The translations under genes and the position numbers were made by a program. Source: Holzapfeliella floricola DSM 23037 = JCM 16512 (GTDB lineage: Bacteria; Bacillota; Bacilli; Lactobacillales; Lactobacillaceae). From it: a stretch of DNA of 64,000 bases. The notes beneath the pieces were generated by a model that was not told the DNA's origin, ran no database searches, and saw only the letters and a list, made by a program, of their open reading frames with translations. This document shows, one piece after another, positions 1 to 9,519 of this stretch (positions within the stretch are counted from its first letter, which is position 1; each line of letters begins with the position of its first letter). The stretch spans positions 42,544 to 106,543 of the forward strand of contig NZ_AYZL01000010.1 of the NCBI RefSeq assembly GCF_001436605.1, in the 5' to 3' direction.

Positions 1-1
1 C

Positions 2-436
2 ATTGCTTCTAGAGGAATGGACATCAAAAATCTGAAATATGTAGTGAACTATGATTTGCCTAAGACTCAAGAGTCGTATATTCATAGAGCTGGACGAACT
101 GGTCGAATGGATGCAGAAGGTACGGTTATTTCAATGGGAAATAATCATGATTTCCGAGATTTAAAGAAACAGGCTAATTTAGGCGATCAATTGCAAAAAA
201 TTTACTTAGTTGGACACCACTTAACAATTGATAAACCTTTTTCTAAACCTAAAAAAGAGCAGGAAGAACAATCTACAAAAGAAAAAAATGCGTATATTGA
301 GGAAACACGTGAGAGTTTAAAAACTAAAGTAGATAAGATTCCAACAGAATCAAAACAGCTCAAGCCAAAGAAAAAAGTTAAGAAAAATCGTAAACGTCAA
401 CAAAAAAATAAAGGTTATCATGGCAAGAAAGCCTAG
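2..436 (+). CDS. DEAD-box RNA helicase, C-terminal fragment (5' end outside window)
   Basis: Only the last 144 codons are inside the window; the frame is open to the left edge. The visible part opens with the helicase motif V type sequence ASRGMDI and continues with motif [12 protein letters not shown], whose arginines contact ATP across the RecA-domain interface. After the helicase core comes a lysine-rich tail of about 60 residues ending in KGYHGKKA, as is usual for RNA-binding extensions of CshA/CshB-type cold-shock and ribosome-assembly helicases. The end overlaps the start of the next gene by 17 bases, so the two are probably co-transcribed. The family is certain; which paralogue it is cannot be told from this fragment. 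Confidence 0.93.
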   Translation: MASRGMDIKNLKYVVNYDLPKTQESYIHRAGRTGRMDAEGTVISMGNNHDFRDLKKQANLGDQLQKIYLVGHHLTIDKPFSKPKKEQEEQSTKEKNAYIEETRESLKTKVDKIPTESKQLKPKKKVKKNRKRQQKNKGYHGKKA

Positions 437-1715
437 TAGTAATGCCACTCAAAAAAAGCTAGACTTTATCACCAAATATAGTCTTAAATTAGTTGATCAT
501 TTAAAGCATTTAAGATGGTTGATAGCACTTAAACAAACGCTTGATGTGTTGATGGTTGTTGCAGTGTTAGGTTCTTTGACCATTTTGCTGCAAAACTTTT
601 CAAACGTATTTTTGAGTTATTTTCACTTGCCTTTTTTGAGAGATTTTTTATCTTGGCTAGGACCAATTAATCAGGCTATGTGGGTTTTAACATTTCCAAT
701 TTATAGTTTTTGGTTTATTTTGGTTTGGGGATATTTTTTAGCTTTATTTTACGATAATGATGCAGTACTAGGGTCAATTATCGCTGTATCATCTTACTTA
801 TTAGCAAGTGGCTTTTTAGCATTTAATTTTAAAGTGACCTGGCAAAATCTATCTACTGAAAATTTGTTTTTTGCTGTTTTTATAAGCACAATTTTTGTCG
901 TGATTTACAACATGATGACAAGACTGCAGTTTCAACTTAGTATAATGCCGGGTAGGTTTACCTGGTTTTATAAGAAGTTGAGTCATTTAACATCTTTTTT
1001 GGTAACGCTGATTGTAATGTTTGTTTATTTTAGAGAGACACCTAAAATCTTGCATCTTAGTTTGAGAAAATTATTTAATGAGCTGCAATTAAATTTAGCT
1101 GTAATTAGTCAGAATTTTATTGTGATTTTAGTTATATTGGTGTTGATTCAGCTGTATTGTTATTTTAATTTTCAAGGTAATAACTTAATGATTACTATCG
1201 CTGAATTTTTTTATCTAACCTCTCAAAATTTTAATGTTGAAGCAGTTAATTATCATCAATTACCTCAATATTTATTTACGAAATCGACATTAGATGTTTA
1301 TGTATTTATTGGTGGTGTAGGTAGTACCTTAGCTTTTGTTTTGGGGGTCTTGTTTTTTTCTAAGATACCTGAAATGCGTCGTGTGGCTAAATATTCATTG
1401 GCACCAGGTATTTTTAATTTTAATAGTTCAACACTATTTGGTATTCCTATAATCTTGAATAAAAGATATTTTGTGCCATTTATGATAACCCCAATTATTA
1501 GTTTAATAACAACTTACCTTGCTTTGTCTTTAAGATGGATTGATCCTATTCAAATTGCATTGCCGAATTTTATCCCCCCATTTTTAAATGGATTTTTAGC
1601 AACCAATTTGGATTTGAATTCATTAGCATTAATACTAGTTAATTTTTTAATTTCTTTTATAATTTGGATGAGTTATATAAAAAAAGAAAATGATGACCAT
1701 AAAAGTGCGATCTGA
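420..1715 (+). CDS. PTS EIIC-like membrane protein (lactose/cellobiose family), degenerate orphan
   Basis: A 431-residue integral membrane protein with about ten hydrophobic segments after a basic N-terminus. Its length and the segment near residues 329-343 ([18 protein letters not shown]) match the substrate-binding region of lactose/cellobiose-type EIIC permeases. That region normally reads GIFNINEP..FGLPIVLNP, so the conserved N-E-P is N-S-S here and the usual glutamate is missing. No EIIA or EIIB gene is nearby. The gene overlaps the helicase gene by 17 bases. It may be a permease with altered substrate or a protein that no longer phosphotransfers. The fold assignment is fairly safe; the function is unknown. 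Confidence 0.7.
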   Translation: MARKPSSNATQKKLDFITKYSLKLVDHLKHLRWLIALKQTLDVLMVVAVLGSLTILLQNFSNVFLSYFHLPFLRDFLSWLGPINQAMWVLTFPIYSFWFILVWGYFLALFYDNDAVLGSIIAVSSYLLASGFLAFNFKVTWQNLSTENLFFAVFISTIFVVIYNMMTRLQFQLSIMPGRFTWFYKKLSHLTSFLVTLIVMFVYFRETPKILHLSLRKLFNELQLNLAVISQNFIVILVILVLIQLYCYFNFQGNNLMITIAEFFYLTSQNFNVEAVNYHQLPQYLFTKSTLDVYVFIGGVGSTLAFVLGVLFFSKIPEMRRVAKYSLAPGIFNFNSSTLFGIPIILNKRYFVPFMITPIISLITTYLALSLRWIDPIQIALPNFIPPFLNGFLATNLDLNSLALILVNFLISFIIWMSYIKKENDDHKSAI

Positions 1716-1740
1716 TACTTTTAACTTTTACTTAAAATGG

Positions 1741-1746
1741 TATAAT
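1741..1746 (+). promoter_or_regulatory. -10 element of the tRNA-Arg promoter
   Basis: A perfect TATAAT lies 11 bases before the first base of the tRNA, so the precursor leader would be very short. No good -35 hexamer is visible 16-18 bases upstream, so only the -10 is claimed. Confidence 0.5.
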
Positions 1747-1757
1747 AAAAAAGTATT

Positions 1758-1831
1758 GGCCTCGTAGCTCAGCAGGATAGAGCAACTGCCTCCTAAGCAG
1801 TAGGTCATCAGTTCAATTCTGATCGGGGTCA
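1758..1831 (+). tRNA. tRNA-Arg(CCT)
   Basis: A full cloverleaf folds by eye. The acceptor stem is GGCCTCG with CGGGGTC, the D stem GCTC/GAGC, the anticodon stem ACTGC/GCAGT around the loop CTCCTAA (anticodon CCT, reading AGG), the variable loop AGGTC, and the T stem ATCAG/CTGAT around TTCAATT. The discriminator base is A at 1831. The next three bases are TCA rather than CCA, so the CCA end must be added after transcription. A terminator follows directly. Confidence 0.96.
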
Positions 1832-1834
1832 TCA

Positions 1835-1869
1835 AAAAATCCGTGCGGTTTAAGCCGCACGGATTTTTT
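1835..1869 (+). terminator. Bidirectional intrinsic terminator after tRNA-Arg
   Basis: Perfect stem ATCCGTGCGG / CCGCACGGAT with loop TTTAAG, A-run before and T-run after. It ends the tRNA transcript on the plus strand and the pepS/small membrane protein transcript on the minus strand. Confidence 0.93.
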
Positions 1870-2053
1870 AGTTGAATAAAAAGTAACTGGCAATAATTGC
1901 TAAGACTATGAAAATAATTGCTAGTGGAAATAAAACTTTAGCATAATTGAAATGTTTTCGAGTCGCAAAGGCAAAAACAAAACAAAATACACTTAGCGAA
2001 ATTAAAAAGCTAGTAATCACTAATAGAGGAAATGACCACATTAAAATGCCCAT
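1868..2053 (-). CDS. Small hydrophobic protein, two predicted membrane segments
   Basis: A 61-residue reading frame with hydrophobic stretches at about residues 5-29 and 40-59 separated by a basic loop (TRKHFNYAK). It starts 13 bases before the end of the upstream aminopeptidase frame, so it would be translationally coupled to it, and ends at the terminator shared with tRNA-Arg. A second in-frame ATG lies at residue 5. I do not recognise the family. The gene is supported by its position between a coding end and a terminator and by its membrane-protein composition, not by homology. Confidence 0.55.
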   Translation of the reverse strand: MGILMWSFPLLVITSFLISLSVFCFVFAFATRKHFNYAKVLFPLAIIFIVLAIIASYFLFN

Positions 2054-3279
2054 TCTCCATTTTGGAATATTTGAAAACGGGAGCCGTCTGCTGAAATTCC
2101 TTCAATGTTCATTTTATCTGACCCTACCATGAAATCAACGTGAGTTTGACTGACATTTAATCCGTTTTTACGAAGTTCAATTGGACTCATTTTAGTTCCA
2201 TTTTCAATTGAAAATGGATAAGCTGCACCAATCGCAACGTGATTTGAAGCATTTTCATCAAATAAAGTATTGAAGAAGATGATTTTTGATTGTGAAATTG
2301 GTGATGAGTAAGGAACTAAAGCAACTTCACCTAGTGATTTAGCGCCATCATCAGTTTGAATGAGATGTTCTAAGGTTTCTTGTCCTTTGTCTGCTGTGAT
2401 TTCAGTAATTTGACCGTTTTTAAAAGTTACCTTGATTCCTTCAATAAGCTGACCGCTATAAGATAATGGTTTAGTTGAAGCGATAACACCATCAATGTGA
2501 CGAAAGTCAGGTGCTGTAAAGACTTCTTCAGTCGGCATGTTCGGCATAAATTCTTCGCCGTTACGATTGACCGCACCAGCACTATGCCAAATATGATTCT
2601 TAGGAAGACCAATTGTAATATCAGTTATGTCGCTTGTGTAATGGAGCGCAGTAAACTGCTTATCATTTAGGACTTGCCCTTTTTGACGTAGGTTTATTTT
2701 GTGTTCTTGCCAAGCTTTGATAGGATTATTAGCATAAATACGTGTGGCTTTAAAAATTTCATCCCACAGTTTATCAACAGCTTCAGTGAGTGAGACATCA
2801 GGGAAAACGTGTTTTGCCCAACCTTCACTAGCAGCACCAACGATTGTCCAACTCAAATCGTTATTTTGAGTTGCACGACGGATAGGAAGCATCCCTTTAG
2901 TCATAGTTGATTGCATCTGAGCCAGACGATTTTGATCTACATCACTTAGAGCGTCAGGATTATTTGAAATAACAGAAATACGTTTAACCTTTTTATCTAA
3001 CCATTCATTAATTTGTGCTTCTTGTGAAGAGCTAAAGGTTGTTAATCTTTCTTCATCAGCATGAAGTAAGTTTAAACGGTTTAGGGTTTCATCTTGCCAC
3101 TTCACAATAACTTCTGAAGCACCTTGTTGATAGGCTTTTTCTGTTAGTAAATAAGCAAATTGACGTTGATTTGTTGCAATTTGCAAAACAATAGTATCAC
3201 CAGGTTTAACAGCTACACCTGTTTGAATTGTTAAGTCGGCGTATTTGCTTAATAAAGTATCAAAATTTTTAAGTGTCAT
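2041..3279 (-). CDS. pepS: Aminopeptidase, M29 family (AmpS/PepS type)
   Basis: A cytoplasmic metallo-aminopeptidase of 412 residues, the usual length for family M29, which trims N-terminal residues from peptides using two metal ions. The C-terminal half carries the family signatures: GEVALVPYSSPIS, then LFDENASNHVAIG, then QTHVDFMVGS. The glutamate, histidines and aspartate in these blocks match the known metal ligands. The start is well defined: AAGGAGC stands a few bases before the ATG. It contributes peptide-derived amino acids together with PepQ and PepV elsewhere in the window. The small membrane protein gene overlaps its 3' end. Confidence 0.92.
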   Translation of the reverse strand: MTLKNFDTLLSKYADLTIQTGVAVKPGDTIVLQIATNQRQFAYLLTEKAYQQGASEVIVKWQDETLNRLNLLHADEERLTTFSSSQEAQINEWLDKKVKRISVISNNPDALSDVDQNRLAQMQSTMTKGMLPIRRATQNNDLSWTIVGAASEGWAKHVFPDVSLTEAVDKLWDEIFKATRIYANNPIKAWQEHKINLRQKGQVLNDKQFTALHYTSDITDITIGLPKNHIWHSAGAVNRNGEEFMPNMPTEEVFTAPDFRHIDGVIASTKPLSYSGQLIEGIKVTFKNGQITEITADKGQETLEHLIQTDDGAKSLGEVALVPYSSPISQSKIIFFNTLFDENASNHVAIGAAYPFSIENGTKMSPIELRKNGLNVSQTHVDFMVGSDKMNIEGISADGSRFQIFQNGEWAF

Positions 3280-3409
3280 AAAAAGCTCCTTATTAAAATA
3301 TAGTACTTTAAGTTTATCATGTTTTTTGGGTGTTATTGTGATTGTTTTTTGCTTATAATGAACTTAAAACTTACAATAAAAAAAGTTGATAATTGATGGA
3401 GGTATTTCA

Positions 3410-4561
3410 TTGGGAAATAAAGTAAAAGTGATGACAGTTTTTGGTACAAGACCAGAAGCAATTAAAATGGCACCACTTGTTTTAGAATTAAAAAATAGAC
3501 CAGAAGAATTTGAAGAAATTACAGTGGTGACGGCACAGCATCGTGAAATGCTAGATCAAGTGCTTGAAATTTTCAAAATAAAACCTGACTACGATTTTAA
3601 TATTATGAAGGCAGGGCAAACACTAAGTCAAATTACCAGTCGTGTGATGCTAGATCTTGAAAAGGTAATTATTGAAGAACAGCCTGATATTGTGTTGGTT
3701 CACGGTGATACGACCACATCATTTGCAGCTAGTTTATCTGCTTTTTATCAGCAAAAAGTACTGGGGCATGTTGAAGCAGGTCTTAGAACTTGGAATAAAT
3801 ACTCACCATTTCCAGAAGAAATGAACCGTCAACTAACTGACGTGTTAACTGATATGTATTTTGCGCCAACATTCAAAAGTAAAGCTAACTTATTGCAAGA
3901 AAATCATCCAGAAGAAGACGTATTCGTCACAGGAAATACAGCAATTGATGCATTAAAACAAACAGTTCAACGTGATTATCATCATAGTGTGCTAGACGAA
4001 ATTGCCGAAGATAAACGCATGATTTTGGTAACTATGCACCGTCGTGAAAATCAAGGTGAACCTATGCGTCGAGTATTTAAAGTCATGAAAGATGTTGTTG
4101 ATCAACACGATGATGTTGAAATTGTTTATCCAGTTCACTTGAGTCCAGCTGTTCAAAAAGTTGCTCAAGAAGTATTGGGTAATGATGATCGTATTCACTT
4201 GATTCAACCGCTTGATGTCGTCGATTTTCATAATCTAGCCAAAAGAAGTTATTTTATCATGACAGATTCTGGTGGGGTTCAAGAAGAAGCACCTTCTCTT
4301 CAAAAACCCGTTTTAGTTTTACGTGATACAACAGAACGTCCAGAAGGTGTTGATGCAGGTACGTTAAAACTTGTTGGAACAAACGAAACGGAAGTTAAAT
4401 CTGCAATGATGACTTTATTAAATGACACAGAAATTTATCAAGCAATGGCTGAAGCTCAAAACCCATATGGCGATGGAACTGCTTCAAAACGTATTGCTGA
4501 TGCAATTACTTATCATTTCAATAAAGAGACAATTGAACGTCCAGAAGATTTTAAAGCCTAA
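3410..4561 (+). CDS. mnaA: UDP-N-acetylglucosamine 2-epimerase (non-hydrolysing)
   Basis: Interconverts UDP-GlcNAc and UDP-ManNAc for wall teichoic acid linkage units or other surface polysaccharides. The signatures are GTRPEAIKMAPL near the N-terminus, HVEAGLRT and PFPEEMNR in the middle, and TDSGGVQEEAPSL near residue 285. The start is a TTG at 3410 seven bases after GGAGG (3398-3402), giving 383 residues; an in-frame TTG at 3386 lies upstream of this ribosome binding site and is rejected. It is monocistronic, ending at a strong terminator shared with the convergent flavodoxin gene. Confidence 0.95.
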   Translation: MGNKVKVMTVFGTRPEAIKMAPLVLELKNRPEEFEEITVVTAQHREMLDQVLEIFKIKPDYDFNIMKAGQTLSQITSRVMLDLEKVIIEEQPDIVLVHGDTTTSFAASLSAFYQQKVLGHVEAGLRTWNKYSPFPEEMNRQLTDVLTDMYFAPTFKSKANLLQENHPEEDVFVTGNTAIDALKQTVQRDYHHSVLDEIAEDKRMILVTMHRRENQGEPMRRVFKVMKDVVDQHDDVEIVYPVHLSPAVQKVAQEVLGNDDRIHLIQPLDVVDFHNLAKRSYFIMTDSGGVQEEAPSLQKPVLVLRDTTERPEGVDAGTLKLVGTNETEVKSAMMTLLNDTEIYQAMAEAQNPYGDGTASKRIADAITYHFNKETIERPEDFKA

Positions 4562-4562
4562 C

Positions 4563-4596
4563 AAAAAAGCAATCAACTTAAGTTGATTGCTTTTTT
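4563..4596. terminator. Bidirectional terminator between mnaA and the flavodoxin gene
   Basis: Stem GCAATCAACTT / AAGTTGATTGC with almost no loop, flanked by A6 and T6, so it works on both strands. Confidence 0.92.
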
Positions 4597-5053
4597 ACTT
4601 GTGGTTAGCTTCATAGAAGTTAACCGCTTTTTCAGTAAATTGTTCAATATTTTCAATATCTTCTAAGTCAGGTGCTAAATTAATTTTTAGACTTTCAGCA
4701 GCTTGAATACCACCGATTTTCAAAAAGGCTTTAGTAAAGTCGTCAACGGTAATGCAGTAAGCATCTTCGTAGAAAACATCACCTGAACCTGCGACCGCAA
4801 AGATTTTATCGGTTAAATCAATTTCAAGTAAATCTTCGTAAAAGTCTAAGGCTTCATCAGGTAATTCGCCTTCACCATAAGAATAAGGGACCATAAATGC
4901 AATATCATATTCAGAAAATTCATTCACATCACTAAATGTAATATCAGACATATCAGTTTGGATACCCATGTCTTGAAGTTTTTCATCGATAATAGAAGCA
5001 ACTTCTTCATTATTACCGGTCATGCTAGCATAGACAATTTTAGCAGTTGTCAA
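4595..5053 (-). CDS. Flavodoxin
   Basis: A small FMN electron carrier of 152 residues. The N-terminal strand is followed by the phosphate loop TGNNEEVA, and the FMN-stacking loop PYSYGEGELPDE sits in the middle. The start is a TTG at 5053 preceded by AAGGAGG. A longer frame to an ATG at 5104 exists but would place 17 unrelated residues in front of the first beta strand and ignore the ribosome binding site. The protein is acidic, as flavodoxins are. A ferredoxin/flavodoxin-NADP reductase-type enzyme is encoded at 62.4 kb and could be a partner; this is inference. Confidence 0.93.
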   Translation of the reverse strand: MTTAKIVYASMTGNNEEVASIIDEKLQDMGIQTDMSDITFSDVNEFSEYDIAFMVPYSYGEGELPDEALDFYEDLLEIDLTDKIFAVAGSGDVFYEDAYCITVDDFTKAFLKIGGIQAAESLKINLAPDLEDIENIEQFTEKAVNFYEANHK

Positions 5054-5241
5054 AGTAAAATCCTCCTTTTTGTAGTCAAAATAGCTGGGGATAGACAAGT
5101 TCATTATAACAGAATATCGGCTTAATTAACTGATAATTATGATAGGTTTTGGTACAGGTATTTTTTTACTGAACAAAAAACGTTATAATAATTGTGATAT
5201 GATTCAATATAGTAAAGATTAAAATATAAAGGAGTTTTATT

Positions 5242-6045
5242 TTGATTACATTAAAATCACGTCGAGAATTAGAAGGAATGGCTAAATCTGGACAATTACT
5301 AGCACAAACACACTTAGGAATCAAAAAATTAATTAAACCTGGTATTTCATTGTATGAAATCGAAGAATTTGCGGACAATTTTATTACTGAAAATGGTGGT
5401 GTTCCATCTGAAAAAGGGTTTGAAGGGTACAAGTACGCAACTTGTGTCAGTGTAAACGATGAAATTGCTCATGCAACACCTCGTAAAGATGTTTTTCTAA
5501 AAGAAGGGGACGTTGTCTCTGTTGATATGACAATCAACCTTGATGGTTATGAAAGTGATTCATGCTGGACATATGCTGTTGGTAAAATTTCAAAAGAAGA
5601 TCAAGATTTAATGGATATTGCACACAAAGCACTTTATCTTGGAATTGACCAAGCACAAGTAGGAAACCGCATTGGCGACATTGGTCATGTCATTGAACAA
5701 TTTACCGAAGTTGAAAACAACTATGGTGACGTTCGTGAATTAATTGGTCACGGTATTCAACCAACTATGCATGAAGAACCAGAAGTTCCTCACTTTGGTA
5801 AAAAGGGTCGCGGTTTACGTCTAAAAGAAGGTATGACAATTACAATCGAACCAATGATTACACAAGGTTCATGGGAAATGGTAAGTCGTGTTGTTGATGA
5901 TCCAGATGACGATTGGGTATACTACGTTACAGAAGATGGTTCAAAATGTGCACAATATGAACACACAATCGCAATTACAGCAGACGGTCCTAAGATTTTA
6001 ACTTCACAAGATCCAGAATTTGATAAAAATTATTTATTTAAATAA
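5242..6045 (+). CDS. map: Methionine aminopeptidase, type I
   Basis: Removes the initiator methionine from nascent proteins. The five metal ligands of the family are recognisable: two aspartates in SVDMTINLDGYESDSCW, the histidine of GHGIQPTMHEEP, the glutamate of TIEPMI and the glutamate of YEHTIAIT. Length 267 residues is normal for lactobacilli. The start is TTG at 5242 with AAAGGAG about 8 bases upstream; a TATAAT (5184-5189) probably marks its promoter. The stop overlaps the next start as TAATG, so the membrane protein downstream is translationally coupled. Confidence 0.96.
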   Translation: MITLKSRRELEGMAKSGQLLAQTHLGIKKLIKPGISLYEIEEFADNFITENGGVPSEKGFEGYKYATCVSVNDEIAHATPRKDVFLKEGDVVSVDMTINLDGYESDSCWTYAVGKISKEDQDLMDIAHKALYLGIDQAQVGNRIGDIGHVIEQFTEVENNYGDVRELIGHGIQPTMHEEPEVPHFGKKGRGLRLKEGMTITIEPMITQGSWEMVSRVVDDPDDDWVYYVTEDGSKCAQYEHTIAITADGPKILTSQDPEFDKNYLFK

Positions 6046-7040
6046 TGAAAAAAGAATTTTACGGGTATCGAAAAGAACACTTAACACATCAAAAGCCAAA
6101 AAAGCGCCCACCTATTAAACGTGGTGTTAAAAAACCGAAGCATTCTCGTATTAGTTACTTGTTTAATACGTTATCAGAAGTGCTGGCTAGTGGTGAAATT
6201 AATCAAAATGCGATTGTGATTGCTTATTTTGCCTTATTTTCATTATTTCCATTATTATTGTTAGCAGCATATACGTTAAGCTTGTTTAATATTAACGCCA
6301 CAGTCGAACCAATCGTTGAATATATTAGTCTAATTCTACCAAATGAAGTAGTTCCTTATATAAACCCAATTATTAAGCAAGTGATTCAACCACCAAGTGG
6401 TGGGTTTCTATCATTTGGGATTGTGGTTGCTTTATGGGCGTTTAGTGGATTGATTGATTCGATTAAAGTTGCTTTGAATAAAGTTTATCGTGTTCAAGAT
6501 GTTGTTAAAGAACAGTCATTTTGGGTTTCTATTGTGAATAGGATTGTGTCATTTGCTTTAACAGCGACATTAATTTTAGGGTTAGTTTTAATTTTATTTA
6601 CGTTGATTTTTGGTCAACAAATTTTAGAATTACTGGCGCCTATTTTTAACTTTTCAATGGCTCCAATTTATCAGATAAGCAGTTATCGTTGGCCGATTAT
6701 TATCGTTATCTTAGGGATAATTGTTGGTTATCTTTATTACTTTTTACCCAATATTTCAATCAAAAAGCGCAGTATTTGGCCTGGCGTATTTTTGACAATT
6801 ATTGGCTGGGGTATTTTATCTCAAGGGTTTAGTTTTTACTTGGAGCATTTTAGTCGAAGTTTAACCAACTACGGTATCATTGGAACATTTATTATTTTTA
6901 TGTTGTGGTTAAACTTTAGTGCATTAGTGTTTTTAGTGGGGGCAGTATTGAACTCAACCATTGATCATACACTACACGGTAATGTCGATTATAAGTCGAG
7001 CCGTGTAATTGAATTATTTAAGAATAAAAAAACAAAATAA
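6045..7040 (+). CDS. YihY/BrkB family inner membrane protein
   Basis: A 331-residue protein with a basic, proline/lysine-rich N-terminal 35 residues followed by six long hydrophobic segments. Family features include [19 protein letters not shown] in the first segment, ALNKVYRV after the third, and [29 protein letters not shown] near the C-terminus (read as segments). The molecular function of YihY proteins is not established; older annotation as RNase BN is wrong. The start shares the A of the map stop codon, showing translational coupling. Confidence 0.9.
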   Translation: MKKEFYGYRKEHLTHQKPKKRPPIKRGVKKPKHSRISYLFNTLSEVLASGEINQNAIVIAYFALFSLFPLLLLAAYTLSLFNINATVEPIVEYISLILPNEVVPYINPIIKQVIQPPSGGFLSFGIVVALWAFSGLIDSIKVALNKVYRVQDVVKEQSFWVSIVNRIVSFALTATLILGLVLILFTLIFGQQILELLAPIFNFSMAPIYQISSYRWPIIIVILGIIVGYLYYFLPNISIKKRSIWPGVFLTIIGWGILSQGFSFYLEHFSRSLTNYGIIGTFIIFMLWLNFSALVFLVGAVLNSTIDHTLHGNVDYKSSRVIELFKNKKTK

Positions 7041-7051
7041 GGCGGTATCTT

Positions 7052-7951
7052 ATGAAGAAAGTAAGAAAAGCGGTTATTCCTGCTGCCGGTTTAGGAACAA
7101 GATTTCTACCAGCAACCAAAGCAATTGCCAAAGAAATGATGCCAATTGTGGACAAACCAACTATTCAGTTTATTGTTGAAGAAGCAAAGGCTTCCGGTAT
7201 TGAAGATATTTTGATTGTGACAGGGAAAACCAAGCGTCCAATCGAAGATCATTTTGATTCAGCTCCTGAATTAGAGTTGACACTTGAAAAAGATCATAAG
7301 ACTGATCTTTTGAAAGTTGTAACTGATGTGACAACACTAGGAGTTAATATTTACTTTACTAGACAACCTCACCCAAAAGGATTAGGGGATGCGATTTACC
7401 GTGCCAAGTCATTTATTGCTGATGAACCTTTTGTTGTTTTATTAGGTGATGATTTGATGACAGACCATACACCGTTAACTAAGCAACTGATTGACTGCTA
7501 CAATGAAACACATGCGGCAACAATTGCAGTTATGAAAGTTCCTCACGAAGAAGTGAGCAAGTATGGTGTGATTGAACCAGATGTTCAATCAAGACCAGGA
7601 CTATTCAACGTTAAATCTTTTGTAGAAAAACCAAAAGTAGAAGAAGCACCATCAGATCTTGCGATTATTGGCCGTTACTTATTAACACCTGAAATTTTCA
7701 ATATATTAGAAAATCAAAAACCAGGACGTGGTAATGAAATTCAATTAACAGATGCAATTGACACAATGAACAAAACCCAACGCGTTTTTGCACACGTTTT
7801 TGAAGGACAACGCTTTGATGTAGGTAACAAGTTTGGTTATCTGCAAACATCTATAACTTATGGATTAACTCATCCAGAAACAAAAGATGAATTACGTCAA
7901 TATATTAAAAATTTAGCAAAAGAACTTGAAGCTGAAGATAAGAAAAATTAG
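7052..7951 (+). CDS. galU: UTP-glucose-1-phosphate uridylyltransferase
   Basis: Makes UDP-glucose from UTP and glucose-1-phosphate for glycolipid, teichoic acid and exopolysaccharide synthesis. The nucleotide-binding motif [12 protein letters not shown] is at residues 13-24, followed by [17 protein letters not shown], and FVEKP with [13 protein letters not shown], the standard order for the bacterial enzyme. Length is 299 residues. It lies 11 bases after the YihY gene and is probably the last gene of the map operon. The next gene is convergent and overlaps its stop by four bases. Confidence 0.96.
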   Translation: MKKVRKAVIPAAGLGTRFLPATKAIAKEMMPIVDKPTIQFIVEEAKASGIEDILIVTGKTKRPIEDHFDSAPELELTLEKDHKTDLLKVVTDVTTLGVNIYFTRQPHPKGLGDAIYRAKSFIADEPFVVLLGDDLMTDHTPLTKQLIDCYNETHAATIAVMKVPHEEVSKYGVIEPDVQSRPGLFNVKSFVEKPKVEEAPSDLAIIGRYLLTPEIFNILENQKPGRGNEIQLTDAIDTMNKTQRVFAHVFEGQRFDVGNKFGYLQTSITYGLTHPETKDELRQYIKNLAKELEAEDKKN

Positions 7952-8238
7952 ACTAATATAAGTTTGTTTTGCTCCAGACGAAGACCATAAATGATATGTT
8001 CGTTTTGGTCTAAATCACAAACTTTAATGATTGCATTTTTATCAACAAAATGAATAAGCAACTTTTCAATTTCAGATTTTTTAAGAGGTTGATGAGTTGC
8101 TTCTTTTGTATAAAAAACACAAATCTTTTTAGTATAATCAATCGATGTGATTGGGAGAATAATTTCATCGCTTTTGAAATATAGACTAAAGTACGTTGCT
8201 AAGTCTTGTATGAATTGTAAAAAATCGATAATACGCAT
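7948..8238 (-). CDS. Unrecognised small protein
   Basis: A 96-residue frame with AAGGAG seven bases before its ATG, which supports it as a real gene. The sequence is soluble-looking with mixed alpha/beta character, without cysteine-rich or membrane features. It starts with a hydrophobic-amphipathic helix ([17 protein letters not shown]) and ends EQNKLILV. I do not recognise it. It is divergent from the mevalonate operon start and convergent with galU. Confidence 0.65.
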   Translation of the reverse strand: MRIIDFLQFIQDLATYFSLYFKSDEIILPITSIDYTKKICVFYTKEATHQPLKKSEIEKLLIHFVDKNAIIKVCDLDQNEHIIYGLRLEQNKLILV

Positions 8239-8279
8239 AAGTTTATCTCCTTAATAAATAAATAATGGAGGGTTGAATA

Positions 8280-9518
8280 ATGATACCTTTTTATAAGTTA
8301 AGTATACCAGAACGGCGAAAATGGTTAGTTGATCACCAGTTAATATCACAAGTTCAAAGCGAACAATATGCTAAAGACTATAGCCTGACACATACGCAAT
8401 TAAGTCATTTTAGTGAAAATGTCATTAGTCAGTTAGCTTTTCCACTGGGCGTTTTAAAAGAGATAAAAGTTAATAATAATAGCTATATGGTGCCTATGAC
8501 AACAGAAGAGCCTTCTGTTGTTGCAGCAGCTAATCATGGAGCAAAGCTAATGCTAAAAAATGGGATAACTGCAACAAGTTATCGAACGGGTATTTATGGT
8601 CAAGTTGTGTTAGATGGTGTTAGCTTGCAACAAACAAGTCAAATTGATAACGACTTGAACCAAGCAAAGAAAGATTTGATGACACAATTTTCTAGTTTGG
8701 TTAATTATGGTGGAGGTATTGAAACCATTGAGTTGATTACTGAAAATAAACCATTTTTAGAAATCAGATTCAAAGTCAATCCAGCTCAAGCCATGGGAGC
8801 TAACAAAGCTAACGCAATTTTAGAAGCATATTCTCAGCGGTTGAAAACACAATTTGGTTTGGATAGTGAGTTTGCAATTTTAAGTAATGCACCAGCTCAA
8901 TTTGTTACTGCAAAAGCTATGATTGATTTTGAGACGCTTACTAAAGGCAGTATATCAGGAGAGAAAATTGCACATAAAATTGCTAGAATGAGTGATTTTG
9001 CTCAAGTGAATAATTACCGTGCAGTTACACACAATAAAGGGATTATGAATGGCGTAGATGCTGTTTTACTGGCAACAGGAAATGACTTTAGAGCAGTCGA
9101 AGCAAGTGTTCACATGCACGCTGCGTCTACAGGTTACTATAGTGCTTTAAGTCAGTGGCAAGTAATTAATCAACAACTTGTAGGTCAGATAACATTACCA
9201 ATGCCAATCGGTGTAGTTGGAGGGTCAATTAGCAGTCGTCAACTTATCAAAAATAATTATGACTTAATGGCCAATCCATCAGCTGAACAACTTAGCGAAA
9301 TAATTGCCGGTGTTGGCTTAGCTAATAATTTAGCTGCACTATATGCCTTGACTACAGACGGCATTCAAAAAGGCCATATGAAGTTACAACTGCAGAATAT
9401 GTTATTGAGTTTGGGAGCTTCTGAGTCTCAAATACCAAAGCTAATTGAAAAAATGCAACAAGATAAAAATTATCAGCAAGATTACGCTAAGCAATTACTG
9501 AAAGAAATGAGGAACTGA
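8280..9518 (+). CDS. mvaA: Hydroxymethylglutaryl-CoA reductase, class II
   Basis: Reduces HMG-CoA to mevalonate, the committed step of the mevalonate route to isoprenoids (undecaprenyl phosphate, quinones) in lactobacilli. Class II signatures are present: PMTTEEPSVVAAANHGAKL with the catalytic glutamate, HNKGIMNGVDA with the lysine, ATGNDFRAVEAS with the aspartate, and a C-terminal histidine in GIQKGHMKL near residue 365. Length 412 is right for a free-standing enzyme rather than the enterococcal MvaE fusion with thiolase. A GGAGG precedes the ATG. The gene is one base from mvaS. Confidence 0.96.
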   Translation: MIPFYKLSIPERRKWLVDHQLISQVQSEQYAKDYSLTHTQLSHFSENVISQLAFPLGVLKEIKVNNNSYMVPMTTEEPSVVAAANHGAKLMLKNGITATSYRTGIYGQVVLDGVSLQQTSQIDNDLNQAKKDLMTQFSSLVNYGGGIETIELITENKPFLEIRFKVNPAQAMGANKANAILEAYSQRLKTQFGLDSEFAILSNAPAQFVTAKAMIDFETLTKGSISGEKIAHKIARMSDFAQVNNYRAVTHNKGIMNGVDAVLLATGNDFRAVEASVHMHAASTGYYSALSQWQVINQQLVGQITLPMPIGVVGGSISSRQLIKNNYDLMANPSAEQLSEIIAGVGLANNLAALYALTTDGIQKGHMKLQLQNMLLSLGASESQIPKLIEKMQQDKNYQQDYAKQLLKEMRN

Positions 9519-9519
9519 A

